Source: Phaeodactylibacter luteus
Lineage (GTDB): Bacteria; Bacteroidota; Bacteroidia; Chitinophagales; Saprospiraceae
Assembly: GCF_007993045.1 (NCBI RefSeq)
Contig: NZ_VOOR01000015.1
Coordinates: 52,471-116,470, forward strand
Direction: 5' to 3'
DNA length: 64,000 bases
Below the pieces are notes generated by a model. The model saw only the letters and a list, made by a program, of their open reading frames with translations. It was not told the origin of the DNA and made no database searches. Below, piece by piece: positions 35,937 to 44,595 of this stretch; the stretch's first letter is position 1; each line of letters starts with the position of its first letter. The position numbers were made by a program, and so were the translations under genes.

Positions 35937-36159
35937 GGCGCAAACCAAAATACCGCAGGCGTTTATACTTTCCGGGTTCTAGGCTAGCATTGGCCTAGCG
36001 CTGCGAAGGGGTGGCCGAAGGCCAGACCCGACGCCTGTAGGGCGAGGGGCCGAGCGGATAGCGAGCCCCGTAGCATAGCGGCACCTGCCCGTTGGGCAGG
36101 GGCAGGCCCCATCCTTGCGGCAGGGGCAGGCCCAAAAAATGATAATCTGGTTTGCGCCC
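35937..36159 (+). repeat. Dispersed MITE-like repeat, copy F (complete, long variant)
   Basis: 223 bp with termini GGCGCAAACCAAAATACCGC and GATAATCTGGTTTGCGCC. It carries the long core with the GGCCGAAGGCC module and an extra CCTTGCGGCAGGGGCAGG segment. The right end lies 12 bp before the ATG of the next gene, leaving almost no other room for its promoter. Confidence 0.9.
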
Positions 36160-36171
36160 AATCAAAAAGAG

Positions 36172-37290
36172 ATGACTATGGCCGCCCGGTTGATTTTTGT
36201 TTCCACTCTCTACGTACTGTGCCTGGCTTCCTGTACTACAGAGCGCGAGCCGACGGTAGCAGCCGGCGGCAGTGGCGAGAGCAGGCAGGTGACGGTCCTG
36301 AACCTCATGGCAGATGGGCAGCCTATTGTTGCTGCAGGGAGCAACGGGAGAGATTTTGCCGTTGCCTTTGCTGCTGTCTTACAAGAGGATACGCTGGTGT
36401 TCGATGCTGTACAAGGGGCATTCCCGGTTGTCATGCGCGATGAAAAGGGGAATGAGTGGGATGTTTTCGGCAAGGCCGTGTCCGGCCCAGATGCTGGGGC
36501 AGCGCTCGAGCCGGTAGTGTCAGGCAGAGGGTTTTGGTTTGTGTTTGGCGCCCTATATCCAGGCGTGGAGATATGGGGCCAAGGCATGGAAGCCATAGCG
36601 CTTGCTACAGATACGGTGCCCGGATGGGCAGTTGCCGCCCAAGGCTTGGCGCAAGGTATGGAGCTCGATGAGATCCCTTCTTTGGATAACCCTGAGTTTG
36701 TGACCTACCAAGTACTGGGGAATGCCCCGGAGGCTATCTTTTATCTGCAGGAATCGGACCGGGTAGTGGCCGTTAAGGTAAATGGGGAGGTAAAGCTGTA
36801 CCCTATCCCAGTGCTGAACTGGCACGAGGTCATCAACGATGAGGTCGGCGGGGTGCCAGTCGCAATAATGTATGCGCCGCTTACCGGGACAACCCGTGTT
36901 TATGAGCGGCCAGATGGGGTCGAGTTTGGGGTATCGGGCATCATCTACAATAACAACCTTTTAGCTTTTGACCGCTTGACGGAGAGCTTTTGGCTGCAAT
37001 GGGAAGGGCGCTGTGTTTTTGGCAGTAGGGTAGGGGAGCAATTATCACCCGTACCGTATGTGGTCGTCAGTTTCTCCACTTGGCTGCAGGTCGATAGCCA
37101 GCCCCAGATCGTCAGTGGAGTCCAGGAAAACGGTTTCCCTTACGGAGATTACCCTTTTGGGGATTACCCCGAGAATCAAAACATTACCTACCCACTGATG
37201 TATTTGGATACCCGCCTGCCGGCAAAGGAAGAAGTTTTTATGGCCGGGCAGAGCAGGGAAGGGCTCATCCTGCCCAAGTCAGCTTGGTAG
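36172..37290 (+). CDS. DUF3179 domain lipoprotein
   Basis: 372 aa. The start is placed at 36172 (MTMAARLIFVSTLYVLCLASC), a signal peptide with lipobox LASC. The ATG at 36178 is equally possible, and the frame upstream is repeat sequence. The DUF3179 domain is clear: KVNGEVKLYPIPVLNWHEVI, NDEVGGVPVAIMYAPLTGTT, FGVSGIIYNNNLLAFDRLTE and SFWLQWEGRCVFGSRVG. The function of this family is unknown; the YAPLTGT segment occupies the position where relatives often have a conserved Cys. It overlaps the convergent downstream gene by 12 bp. Confidence 0.9.
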   Translation: MTMAARLIFVSTLYVLCLASCTTEREPTVAAGGSGESRQVTVLNLMADGQPIVAAGSNGRDFAVAFAAVLQEDTLVFDAVQGAFPVVMRDEKGNEWDVFGKAVSGPDAGAALEPVVSGRGFWFVFGALYPGVEIWGQGMEAIALATDTVPGWAVAAQGLAQGMELDEIPSLDNPEFVTYQVLGNAPEAIFYLQESDRVVAVKVNGEVKLYPIPVLNWHEVINDEVGGVPVAIMYAPLTGTTRVYERPDGVEFGVSGIIYNNNLLAFDRLTESFWLQWEGRCVFGSRVGEQLSPVPYVVVSFSTWLQVDSQPQIVSGVQENGFPYGDYPFGDYPENQNITYPLMYLDTRLPAKEEVFMAGQSREGLILPKSAW

Positions 37291-37728
37291 ATCAATAGTG
37301 TACTCGTAACCGGTACCGGGCTTCGGTTGGCCAGAACGCGTGGCCGTTGGCTGGTACTGATACTGGAAAGTGGCGGCAGAAGGTGCCTCAGGCTGTTGTG
37401 GGTTGGGGAGCCTGAAGTGTATCTTGATGGTCTTATGGAAGATGATCTTGCCTTTGCCTGGCTGCTTTGGCACTTTGAACTTCATCTGGCTTACAATCCT
37501 GCAAGCTTCTTCTTCGCACCCATAGCCCGGGCCGGATATGGCGTCAGCGCGGGACACCGCCCCGGTATGTGCTATACTGCAGCGGACGACTACCGTGCCT
37601 TCTACGTTTGCCTGGGCCGCTTCAGGAGGGTAGCGCAGCTCTTTCGAGACGAAAGCCTTCATTGCATTGGGCCCTCCCTCGTAGTATGGTTTTTTGATGA
37701 AATGTTTATCCTTTTTCTCTCTACGCAT
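37279..37728 (-). CDS. TonB C-terminal-domain protein without membrane anchor
   Basis: 149 aa. A TonB_C domain (about 22-105) is visible as AMKAFVSKELRYPPEAAQAN, VEGTVVVRCSIAHTGAVSRA and EEEACRIVSQMKFKVPKQPG. The N-terminus is highly charged (MRREKKDKHFIKKPYYEGGP) with neither signal peptide nor transmembrane helix. The C-terminal 45 residues are Pro/Gln/Thr rich. True TonB proteins need an inner-membrane helix, so this one cannot transduce energy in the usual way. It may be cytoplasmic, or a fragment of a longer protein. Confidence 0.82.
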   Translation of the reverse strand: MRREKKDKHFIKKPYYEGGPNAMKAFVSKELRYPPEAAQANVEGTVVVRCSIAHTGAVSRADAISGPGYGCEEEACRIVSQMKFKVPKQPGKGKIIFHKTIKIHFRLPNPQQPEAPSAATFQYQYQPTATRSGQPKPGTGYEYTIDLPS

Positions 37729-37857
37729 AAATCACTTGTGTTTCAGTGCCCTAGGCTAGCTGTCGGCTTTTGCTGTGCAGCACACCTTGCAATTATAATT
37801 TGACAATTTAATGCAATTGGGTTAACTTGATGTAACTCGAACGAATAAACCTGCTGA

Positions 37858-38760
37858 ATGGATATAACCGCTTTTCTTCAATATCTGGAGTTTGAGAAGC
37901 GCTTCTCTGAAAACACTCTCGCTGCGTATACTAAAGATATGGAGCAGTTTTCGCTGTTCTTGTCTGAGCATTACGGGGCAGAAGCGCCCGATCAGGTAAC
38001 CCACCGGCATATCCGCGCATTTATGGTCGACCTGCTCGGCAAGGGCAACAGCCCAAAGACGGTGAACAGGAAGCTGTCCACCCTGCGGGCGTTTTTCCGT
38101 TTTTTGGCCAGGCGAGGCCAAGTTTCAATAGACCCTACCCTCAAGGTGACAGGCCCCAAGACACCAAAGCGGCTGCCCGGGGCCATTAGGCAGGAAGAGC
38201 TGGAACGGCTGTTTGGCGAGGTTGATTTCCCCTCCGGCTTTGAGGGCAGCCGAGACCGACTGCTGCTTGAGGTCCTGTATGCCACAGGCATACGCAGAGC
38301 AGAGCTGATCGGCCTAAAGGTCGCTGATGTCGACTTGGCAGCGGGGCACTTGCTTATCCGTGGCAAAGGCCGTAAAGAACGCTTGGTGCCCATTAGCCGG
38401 CAGTTGGCAGATCAGGTGCAGGCTTATTTGTCCGAAAGAGAAGGCCTTCCTCCGATGACGGCCCATTTGTTCTTGACAGGGAAAGGGAAGGAGATGTACC
38501 CCAAGCTGGCCTACAATATCGTCAAGAGATACTTATCGCTGGTAAGCAGCAGTGAGCAGATGGGGCCTCACGCGCTAAGGCATTCATTTGCTACCCACCT
38601 GGCAGAGAACGGGGCGGAGCTCAATGCCATAAAAGAGCTGCTTGGGCATGCATCCCTGGCCTCCACCCAAATTTACACGCACAATACCATTGCGCGTTTG
38701 AAAGAAGTTTACCAACAGGCACACCCAAAGGCTGAAAGTGAAGATATGCACCACAAGTGA
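37858..38760 (+). CDS. Tyrosine recombinase, XerC/XerD type
   Basis: 300 aa. N-terminal SAM-like core-binding domain (about 1-88) and catalytic domain with Arg146 (TGIRRAEL), the beta-hairpin Lys (RGKGRKERLVP), His238/Arg241 (HALRHSFATHL), His264 (LGHASL) and the nucleophile Tyr273 (TQIYTH). Length and motifs fit a chromosome-dimer resolvase rather than a phage integrase. Whether it is XerC or XerD cannot be decided from sequence alone. The hpf gene follows 58 bp later. Confidence 0.93.
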   Translation: MDITAFLQYLEFEKRFSENTLAAYTKDMEQFSLFLSEHYGAEAPDQVTHRHIRAFMVDLLGKGNSPKTVNRKLSTLRAFFRFLARRGQVSIDPTLKVTGPKTPKRLPGAIRQEELERLFGEVDFPSGFEGSRDRLLLEVLYATGIRRAELIGLKVADVDLAAGHLLIRGKGRKERLVPISRQLADQVQAYLSEREGLPPMTAHLFLTGKGKEMYPKLAYNIVKRYLSLVSSSEQMGPHALRHSFATHLAENGAELNAIKELLGHASLASTQIYTHNTIARLKEVYQQAHPKAESEDMHHK

Positions 38761-38818
38761 GTCGTCTCAGCCTGTAGCATTATATTATCATCCTACATCA
38801 TTTAAAACAGGAAAGATT

Positions 38819-39124
38819 ATGAAGGTACATACCGAATCCGTGTCGTTCAAAGCCGATCAGAAGCTGGTCAGCTTTATCGAAGCCAAGCTCAGTAAAATGG
38901 AAAAGTACTTTGACCGCATTATAGAGGCAAGGGTGACGCTGCGCCTCGAAAATTCTGGGCAAGTCAAAGACAAGATAGCCGAGGTGAGCCTTAGCGTGCC
39001 CGGCGAAACCCTTTTTGTGAAAGAATCTGCCAAAACATTTGAATCATCTATTGACAGCGCGGTATCTACTATACGCCGTCAGCTCATCCGTTATAAAGAC
39101 CGCCTGCGCAGGAAGTCCGCTTAA
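38819..39124 (+). CDS. hpf: Ribosome hibernation promoting factor, short form
   Basis: 101 aa from the ATG at 38819 (MKVHTESVSFKADQKLVSFI). The open frame to 38738 overlaps the recombinase gene and is not needed. The HPF/RaiA beta-alpha-beta-beta-beta-alpha fold is seen in VSFKADQKLVSFIEAKLSKM, then ARVTLRLENSG, then ESSIDSAVSTIRRQLIRYKD. It binds idle 30S subunits in stationary phase. The long-form C-terminal dimerisation domain is absent. It is probably co-transcribed with the recombinase. Confidence 0.93.
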   Translation: MKVHTESVSFKADQKLVSFIEAKLSKMEKYFDRIIEARVTLRLENSGQVKDKIAEVSLSVPGETLFVKESAKTFESSIDSAVSTIRRQLIRYKDRLRRKSA

Positions 39125-39146
39125 CACGAGCGTTTGCATATCTTCC

Positions 39147-39184
39147 AGAAGCCCCCTGTTGGCCCAAGCTAGCAGGGGGCTTCT
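39147..39184 (+). terminator. Hairpin after hpf
   Basis: A perfect 12-bp stem AGAAGCCCCCTG (39147-39158) / CAGGGGGCTTCT (39173-39184) with a 14-nt loop, 22 bp past the hpf stop. There is no long U run. Confidence 0.65.
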
Positions 39185-39289
39185 GTGTGTACCCTGAGGC
39201 AGAGTTGGCGGGCAGGGGCAGTACCGCAGGGGCGAGAAGAAAAAAAGACAAAAAAAAAGTAGAAGGTTTTCACTTTGTCGCAAAAGTTA

Positions 39290-39297
39290 TATCTTTG
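39290..39297 (+). promoter_or_regulatory. Upstream -7 element of the tRNA-tuf cluster (P1)
   Basis: TATCTTTG matches TAnnTTTG. The bases at the -33 position are TTT rather than TTG. It lies 95 bp upstream of the second -7 box. Confidence 0.5.
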
Positions 39298-39362
39298 CAA
39301 TCGCTTTGAGAAAATGATCTCAGCACAACAATTGAAAGGCGAAAAAAAATATAAATTCTTGC

Positions 39363-39392
39363 TTGCAGGTTTCGCAGATAGCATTATCTTTG
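39363..39392 (+). promoter_or_regulatory. Main promoter of the tRNA-tuf cluster (P2)
   Basis: TTG (39363-39365), exactly 19 bp, then TATCTTTG (39385-39392): a full match to the Bacteroidota sigma-A-type promoter. Predicted start is near 39400, about 70 bp before the first tRNA. Confidence 0.8.
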
Positions 39393-39468
39393 CGGAGCAA
39401 AAAACGAAAGGCAGCAAGAATGATTGCAGCCGAACAAATTGCAAGTTGAAAATCTGCTAAGACTTAAC

Positions 39469-39542
39469 GCCAGCATAGCTCAGTTGGCCAGAGCAGCTGA
39501 TTTGTAATCAGCGGGTCGGGGGTTCGAATCCCTCTGCTGGCT
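39469..39542 (+). tRNA. trnT: tRNA-Thr (anticodon TGT)
   Basis: A 74-nt cloverleaf. The acceptor GCCAGCA pairs with TGCTGGC, the anticodon loop is TTTGTAA, and the T loop is GGTTCGAATCC. CCA is not encoded. First of four tRNAs upstream of tuf. Confidence 0.97.
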
Positions 39543-39632
39543 CAAAAACGGTATCACGGGCAGCCTGAGGCTTTAATGCTTCTGTTCGCGCTCAACGTTT
39601 AAGGCTTAAATCAAGCAGTTCAATTTGCAAAA

Positions 39633-39715
39633 GGGGATGCGCCGGAGTTGGAGAGCCGGGCCAGACTGTAAATCTGGTGACTCTGTCTGAATAGGTTCGA
39701 ATCCTATCATCCCCA
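39633..39715 (+). tRNA. trnY: tRNA-Tyr (anticodon GTA)
   Basis: An 83-nt class II tRNA with a long variable arm. The acceptor is GGGGATG/CATCCCC, the anticodon loop is CTGTAAA and the discriminator is A. No encoded CCA. Confidence 0.97.
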
Positions 39716-39859
39716 CTTCATCCCGCCAAGCTGTTGCAAGCTGAGGCGGTTTGCTGTTTCAAGGCTTCCCCACTATGCTGAGGGAGCAGGAGGGCATCAC
39801 CAAGTGCTCTTCCCCTGGTAATGAGTCAGGGTTTATCATTTGACAAAAAGGGTTAATAA

Positions 39860-39932
39860 GCGGGAGTAGCTCAGTTGGTAGAGCATCAGCCTTCCAAGCT
39901 GAGGGTCGCGGGTTCGAGTCTCGTCTCCCGCT
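39860..39932 (+). tRNA. trnG: tRNA-Gly (anticodon TCC)
   Basis: A 73-nt cloverleaf. The acceptor is GCGGGAG/CTCCCGC, the anticodon loop is CTTCCAA and the T loop is GGTTCGAGTC. A 20-nt palindrome (39940-39959) follows at once and may be a processing or pausing hairpin. Confidence 0.97.
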
Positions 39933-40104
39933 CTTTTTTCCTGCCTCGATCGAGGCAGGCGCCTGCCGCGCAACGGTGCGGGCGGGTGAGGGCAAGCCCT
40001 AATTAATAACATACGCCGGTCACGGCAGTGAAGCCCCTGCCTGCAGCCACCATCAATTTGGCGGATCAAAAGGAGTGTAAGCTTCAAACTAAGATTAAAG
40101 TCAA

Positions 40105-40176
<72 letters not shown>

Positions 40177-40242
40177 CACTTTAGTGAACGGTATTGTATC
40201 CTGATTCATTATTAAACTTTCGCATCAAAAATTTGATTACCG

Positions 40243-41439
40243 ATGGCTAAGGAAACATTTGAAAGGACGAAACCCCACTTGAACGTGGGTACTATCGGTC
40301 ACGTAGACCACGGTAAGACGACTCTTACCGCAGCCATTACATCTGTCCTTGCAGACGCAGGTTTCGCAGAAAGAAAAAGCTACGATACTATCGACGCAGC
40401 TCCTGAGGAGAAAGAGCGTGGTATCACTATTAATACGGCTCACGTAGAGTACCAAACTGAAAACCGTCACTACGCTCACGTTGACTGTCCAGGTCACGCT
40501 GACTACGTAAAGAACATGGTTACAGGTGCGGCTCAGATGGACGGAGCTATCCTCGTAGTTGCTGCTACAGACGGCCCTATGCCACAGACTCGTGAGCACA
40601 TCCTGCTCGCTCGTCAGGTAGGTGTACCTAAAATCGTTGTTTTCATGAACAAGGTTGACCTTGTTGATGATGAGGAAATGCTTGAGCTGGTTGAGATGGA
40701 AGTTCGTGAGCTTCTGGATCAGTACGAGTTCGACGGCGACAACGCTTCTATCATCATGGGTTCTGCCCTGAAAGCTCTGGAAGGCGACGCTGATGCAAAG
40801 CAGAAAATCCTTGATCTGATGGCTGCTGTTGACAGCGACATCCCTGAGCCAGAGCGTGCTATCGACAAGCCGTTCCTGATGCCTATCGAGGACGTATTCT
40901 CTATCACAGGTCGTGGTACTGTTGCTACAGGCCGTATCGAGCGTGGTGTTATCGAGACTGGCAACCCAGTAGAGATTGTTGGTATGATGGCTGAGGGCGA
41001 AAAGCCAATGACTTCTACCATCACAGGTGTAGAGATGTTCCGTAAGATCCTGACTCGTGGTGAGGCAGGTGACAACGCGGGCCTTCTGCTCCGTGGTATC
41101 GATAAGAATGACATCAAGCGTGGCATGGTAATCTGCGCTCCAGGTTCTGTAAAGCCTCACAAACACTTCAAGTGTGAGGTATACGTTCTTGGCAAGGACG
41201 AAGGTGGCCGTCACACGCCATTCTTCAACGGTTACCGCCCACAGTTCTACTTCCGTACCACAGACGTTACCGGTGACGTTAACCTGCCAGACGGAGTAGA
41301 AATGGTAATGCCTGGCGACAACGTAACCCTTGAGGTTAAGCTGCTCAACACCATCGCTATGGAGAAAGGTCTCCGTTTCGCGATCCGTGAAGGCGGACGT
41401 ACCGTAGGTGCAGGTCAGGTAACTGAGATTCTGGACTAA
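40243..41439 (+). CDS. tuf: Elongation factor Tu
   Basis: GTPase that delivers aminoacyl-tRNA to the ribosome. 398 aa, complete. G1 GHVDHGKT, switch I RGITI, G3 DCPGHADY, G4 NKVD and G5 SALK are all present, and domain 3 ends [15 protein letters not shown]. Codon use is strongly biased, as expected for very high expression. It follows the four tRNAs and precedes tRNA-Trp/secE, the ancient tRNA-tuf-secE-nusG arrangement. Confidence 0.99.
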   Translation: MAKETFERTKPHLNVGTIGHVDHGKTTLTAAITSVLADAGFAERKSYDTIDAAPEEKERGITINTAHVEYQTENRHYAHVDCPGHADYVKNMVTGAAQMDGAILVVAATDGPMPQTREHILLARQVGVPKIVVFMNKVDLVDDEEMLELVEMEVRELLDQYEFDGDNASIIMGSALKALEGDADAKQKILDLMAAVDSDIPEPERAIDKPFLMPIEDVFSITGRGTVATGRIERGVIETGNPVEIVGMMAEGEKPMTSTITGVEMFRKILTRGEAGDNAGLLLRGIDKNDIKRGMVICAPGSVKPHKHFKCEVYVLGKDEGGRHTPFFNGYRPQFYFRTTDVTGDVNLPDGVEMVMPGDNVTLEVKLLNTIAMEKGLRFAIREGGRTVGAGQVTEILD

Positions 41440-41486
41440 CACAGATCGCCTTTGACTAAAGGCTGTCTGATAAGTACAATAAAGGC

Positions 41487-41522
41487 AAGAAGACCGGGCT
41501 CATTAGCAGTCTGGTCTTCTTC
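41487..41522 (+). terminator. Hairpin between tuf and tRNA-Trp
   Basis: The arms AAGAAGACCGG (41487-41497) and CTGGTCTTCTT (41511-41521) form a stem with one mismatch. It probably ends or attenuates tuf transcription before tRNA-Trp. Confidence 0.6.
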
Positions 41523-41527
41523 CACAC

Positions 41528-41600
41528 ACGGGCATAGCTCAACTGGTAGAGCGACGGTCTCCAAAACCGTAGGCTGGGGGTTCAAGTCCTCCTGCCCGTG
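41528..41600 (+). tRNA. trnW: tRNA-Trp (anticodon CCA)
   Basis: A 73-nt cloverleaf. The acceptor is ACGGGCA/TGCCCGT with discriminator G, and the anticodon loop is CTCCAAA. It lies between tuf and secE, as in many bacteria. Confidence 0.97.
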
Positions 41601-41660
41601 CAAGAGCGGATTTTTTCCGTAAAGAATTTAGAAGGAATACTTCCTTCGTACAAATCCGGG

Positions 41661-41732
41661 CTCGGAGAAAAGCATAGAATGAGCGTTTTAACTTCTATTC
41701 TCGGAAGATGGACGCTTGTGCCTTTCTCCGAG
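41661..41732 (+). other. Long leader hairpin upstream of secE
   Basis: CTCGGAGAAA (41661-41670) pairs perfectly with TTTCTCCGAG (41723-41732). Inner complementary segments (AGAAT/ATTCT; GAGCGT/ACGCTT in register) extend the structure. It ends right at the secE -7 box, so it may be an RNA element or a terminator/anti-terminator for readthrough from tuf-trnW. Confidence 0.5.
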
Positions 41733-41740
41733 TATATTTG
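41733..41740 (+). promoter_or_regulatory. Candidate -7 element for secE-nusG-rpl-rpo
   Basis: TATATTTG matches TAnnTTTG and lies 31 bp before the secE ATG. A TTG occurs only 14 bp upstream, shorter than the usual 19 bp, so the -33 box is uncertain. Confidence 0.5.
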
Positions 41741-41770
41741 TAAGTAAACCTGTTATAACCACGATTAGAG

Positions 41771-41959
41771 ATGGAAAGGTTGAAGTTGTATGTAAAAGAG
41801 AGCTACCACGAACTGGTTACTAAGGTTACCTGGCCATCTTGGTCCAACCTTCAGAGCAGCACCGTGGTTGTACTGGTCGCATCAATTTTGCTGGCACTGG
41901 TTATCTTCCTAATGGATGTTGTTTCCAAGGGCGTACTAGATCAGATATACAAGCTTTAA
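41771..41959 (+). CDS. secE: Preprotein translocase subunit SecE
   Basis: A 62-aa single-span SecE. An amphipathic N-terminal helix (YVKESYHELVTKVTWPSW, with the conserved KVTWPS) is followed by one transmembrane helix (VVVLVASILLALVIFLMDVV). It stabilises SecY in the inner-membrane channel. First gene of the secE-nusG-rplKAJL-rpoBC run; nusG follows in 24 bp. Confidence 0.97.
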   Translation: MERLKLYVKESYHELVTKVTWPSWSNLQSSTVVVLVASILLALVIFLMDVVSKGVLDQIYKL

Positions 41960-41983
41960 TTTCATTTAGGATAAGCAGCAGAA

Positions 41984-42595
41984 ATGACTGAGGATAACGG
42001 TAAGCCTTTAGAAGATAATACTCCTGAAGAGGATCAGGCATCAGACAACAAGCCTGAGTGCCGGTGGTACTCTCTGCGCGTAATCAGCGGTAAAGAGCGT
42101 AAAATCAAAGAGCGTATCGAGCTTGAGATTGATCGTTCTAAGTGGGGAGGCTTTATAACACAGGTATTGGTGCCAACCGAGAAAGTGTATAAAATCCGGA
42201 GTGGCAAGAAGGTGATTTCTGAGCGCAACATTCTGCCAGGCTATATCCTCATAGAAGCCATTCCTGCACAACTTTCCGGGGAAATCATACAGACTATAGC
42301 GAACATTCCGAATGTCATACACTTCTTGGGGAAGAACAACCCGATCCCAATGCGGGAATCAGAAGCCAACCGGATGCTTGGCAAGGTGGATGAGTCTCAG
42401 GAAGCTGGCGAAGCGATGATCGAGCCGTTCATTGTTGGGGAGACCGTCAAGATTATTGATGGGCCGTTCAGCGAGTTTGTCGGGGATATTCAGGAAGTCA
42501 ACGAAGAGAAGAAAAAGCTGAAAGTAATTGTAAAAATCTTCGGGCGAGGCACAGAGGTAGAGCTCAACTTCATGCAGGTAGAAAAGACCTCTTAA
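41984..42595 (+). CDS. nusG: Transcription termination/antitermination factor NusG
   Basis: 203 aa. The NGN domain starts after a 26-residue acidic extension (EDNTPEEDQASDNKPE) with CRWYSLRVISGKERKIKERI and includes LVPTEKVYKIRSGKK and LPGYILIEA. The C-terminal KOW domain reads VGETVKIIDGPFSEFVGDIQ. It couples RNA polymerase with Rho and ribosomes. The acidic N-terminal tail is longer than in E. coli. Confidence 0.98.
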   Translation: MTEDNGKPLEDNTPEEDQASDNKPECRWYSLRVISGKERKIKERIELEIDRSKWGGFITQVLVPTEKVYKIRSGKKVISERNILPGYILIEAIPAQLSGEIIQTIANIPNVIHFLGKNNPIPMRESEANRMLGKVDESQEAGEAMIEPFIVGETVKIIDGPFSEFVGDIQEVNEEKKKLKVIVKIFGRGTEVELNFMQVEKTS

Positions 42596-42707
42596 GCCCC
42601 GCAAAGCGAAATGTATTTAAGCTACAAAGCTTTTGTTCCGTTCTTTGGAATGGGAACGCTTCCCCTAAGCAACGTAGCTCCACATAGTTTTTTTAAAGCG
42701 AGACACA

Positions 42708-43166
42708 ATGGCTAAGGAAATCAGTACTTTTATTAAGCTACAGGTCAAGGGTGGCGCTGCAAACCCTGCTCCGCCGGTAGGTCCGGCACTTGGTGCTAAG
42801 GGGGTAAACATTATGGAGTTCTGCAAGCGCTTCAATGCGGAGACGCAGGACCGTGCAGGGCAAACGCTTCCTGTAGTAATTACTGTTTTCAAGGATAAGT
42901 CTTTCTCTTTCGTCATCAAGACACCGCCCGCTGCTGTACAGCTGCTTGCTGCTGCTAAGCTCAAGGGGGGATCTGCAGAGCCTAACCGTAACAAGGTCGG
43001 GTCTGTAACTTGGGACGACGTAAAGGCTATCGCAGAAAACAAGATGTCTGACCTGAACTGTTTCACCGTGGAGTCTGGTATGAAGATGGTAGCAGGCACC
43101 GCTCGCAGCATGGGGCTTACCGTTAGCGGTACACCGCCTTGGGAAACAGAAGCAGCTGAAGGCTAA
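42708..43166 (+). CDS. rplK: 50S ribosomal protein L11
   Basis: 152 aa. N-terminal Pro-rich element ([20 protein letters not shown]) and the rRNA-binding C-terminal domain ending [10 protein letters not shown] are typical. It binds 23S rRNA at the GTPase centre. The 112-bp gap after nusG has no clear terminator. Confidence 0.98.
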   Translation: MAKEISTFIKLQVKGGAANPAPPVGPALGAKGVNIMEFCKRFNAETQDRAGQTLPVVITVFKDKSFSFVIKTPPAAVQLLAAAKLKGGSAEPNRNKVGSVTWDDVKAIAENKMSDLNCFTVESGMKMVAGTARSMGLTVSGTPPWETEAAEG

Positions 43167-43231
43167 TAATCAAATTCATTTCTTCGCAGGGAGTCCTGAA
43201 AAGGACGTTAATACCTCAAAACAGAAATTCA

Positions 43232-43924
43232 ATGGCTAAAGTAGGTAAGAAGAGAGCCGCCGTTAATGCGAAAGTAGACCGGGAGAAAAACTATCCCCTG
43301 GAAGACGCGATGGCCCTCATCAAAGAAGTGAACACTGCTAAGTTTGATGCTTCAGTGGACCTTCACATCCGCCTTGGTGTTGACCCCCGTAAAGCAGATC
43401 AGGCCATCCGTGGCACAGTTGTGCTGCCACACGGTACGGGCAAGACCAAGCGTGTTGTTGTTTTCTGTACTCCAGACAAGGAGGCAGAAGCCTTGGAAGC
43501 CGGTGCAGATTTTGCCGGCCTCGACGACCTCGTACAGAAAGTACAGGGCGGATGGACAGATTTTGACGTCGTTATTGCCATGCCTCAGGTGATGGCTCAA
43601 GTTGGCCGTCTGGGCCGGGTACTCGGCCCTCGTGGCTTGATGCCTAACCCCAAGACGGGCACTGTAACCCCTAACGTAGGAGCTGCGGTGAGCGATGTCA
43701 AAGGAGGTAAAATTTCCTTCCGTGTAGATAAATATGGGATTATCCATGCTTCAGTGGGTCGCGTTTCTTTCGAGCCCAATAAGCTCACAGAGAACGCGAA
43801 AGAGCTGCTGGGCACACTTTCCCGCATGCGCCCGGCTTCGGCCAAAGGCACTTATATGCGCAGTGTGACCGTAGCAAGCACCATGAGCCCTGGCATCCGT
43901 GTTGATGCTAAGAACATGGGTTAA
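43232..43924 (+). CDS. rplA: 50S ribosomal protein L1
   Basis: 230 aa. Conserved [20 protein letters not shown], the signature [20 protein letters not shown] and [10 protein letters not shown]1 forms the mobile stalk near the E site and, in other bacteria, autoregulates rplKA by binding their mRNA. No such site was identified here. Confidence 0.98.
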   Translation: MAKVGKKRAAVNAKVDREKNYPLEDAMALIKEVNTAKFDASVDLHIRLGVDPRKADQAIRGTVVLPHGTGKTKRVVVFCTPDKEAEALEAGADFAGLDDLVQKVQGGWTDFDVVIAMPQVMAQVGRLGRVLGPRGLMPNPKTGTVTPNVGAAVSDVKGGKISFRVDKYGIIHASVGRVSFEPNKLTENAKELLGTLSRMRPASAKGTYMRSVTVASTMSPGIRVDAKNMG

Positions 43925-43948
43925 GTTAACTTTTCAAAACCTTAAGCA

Positions 43949-44479
43949 ATGACTAAAGCAGAAAAGACGGCTACCATTGAAGCGCTGAAGGAGAAGCTTT
44001 CCAATGTAGAGCACTTCTACCTGGCAGACTCTTCTACGCTGACGGTAGAGCAAGTCAATAAATTCCGCGGGCTGTGCTACGAAAAAGGCATCGAGATGAA
44101 GGTGGTCAAAAACACCCTTATCAAGAAGGCTATGGAGAGCGCACCCGAGGAGAAGAATTACAGCGCCATTTACGAGGCCCTCAAAGGCCACACGGCTATC
44201 TTGTTCACAGAAACAGCGAATGCGCCTGCCAAAGTGATCAAGGAATTCCGCAAGGAGAACGAAAGGCCCCTGCTCAAGGCGGCTTATATCGAATCGGATG
44301 TTTACATCGGTGACGACAAGCTGGAGTCGCTCGCAAGCCTCAAGTCGAAAGAAGACCTGTTGGCAGAGATCATCATGCTCCTGCAGTCTCCTGCAAAGAA
44401 CGTTATCAGCGCCCTCCAAGGCTCCGGTGGTCAGAAGATCGCAGGCCTGCTCAAAGCGCTCGAAGACCGCGCTGCTTAA
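43949..44479 (+). CDS. rplJ: 50S ribosomal protein L10
   Basis: 176 aa. N-terminal rRNA-binding domain (KEKLSNVEHFYLADSSTLTV, KVVKNTLIKKAME) and C-terminal helix that anchors L7/L12 dimers. Only 24 bp separate it from rplA, so there is no room for the long L10 leader RNA found upstream of rplJ in many Proteobacteria and Firmicutes. Confidence 0.97.
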   Translation: MTKAEKTATIEALKEKLSNVEHFYLADSSTLTVEQVNKFRGLCYEKGIEMKVVKNTLIKKAMESAPEEKNYSAIYEALKGHTAILFTETANAPAKVIKEFRKENERPLLKAAYIESDVYIGDDKLESLASLKSKEDLLAEIIMLLQSPAKNVISALQGSGGQKIAGLLKALEDRAA

Positions 44480-44595
44480 GATTGCAGCCTTTGTCTTCAA
44501 CCGCAGCTTGAAACATAGCTGCACATTAGCACGGCTTCCAAGCTGTACGCACAAATATATTTTTTTCGAACGTACAACTTTTAAAATCAACAACG

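Noticed and set aside
37858..38760. Prophage or integrative element led by the tyrosine recombinase
   Set aside because: No phage or conjugation genes and no attachment-site repeats at the neighbouring tRNAs. The protein has the XerC/D layout and sits beside hpf in core sequence.
40237..41442. 401-codon open frame antisense to tuf
   Set aside because: It mirrors tuf exactly, which has strong codon bias that removes stop codons from the opposite frame. The translation has no domain features and no promoter or start context.
43925..43948. L10 leader RNA before rplJ
   Set aside because: Only 24 bp separate rplA and rplJ, too short for the known leader fold.
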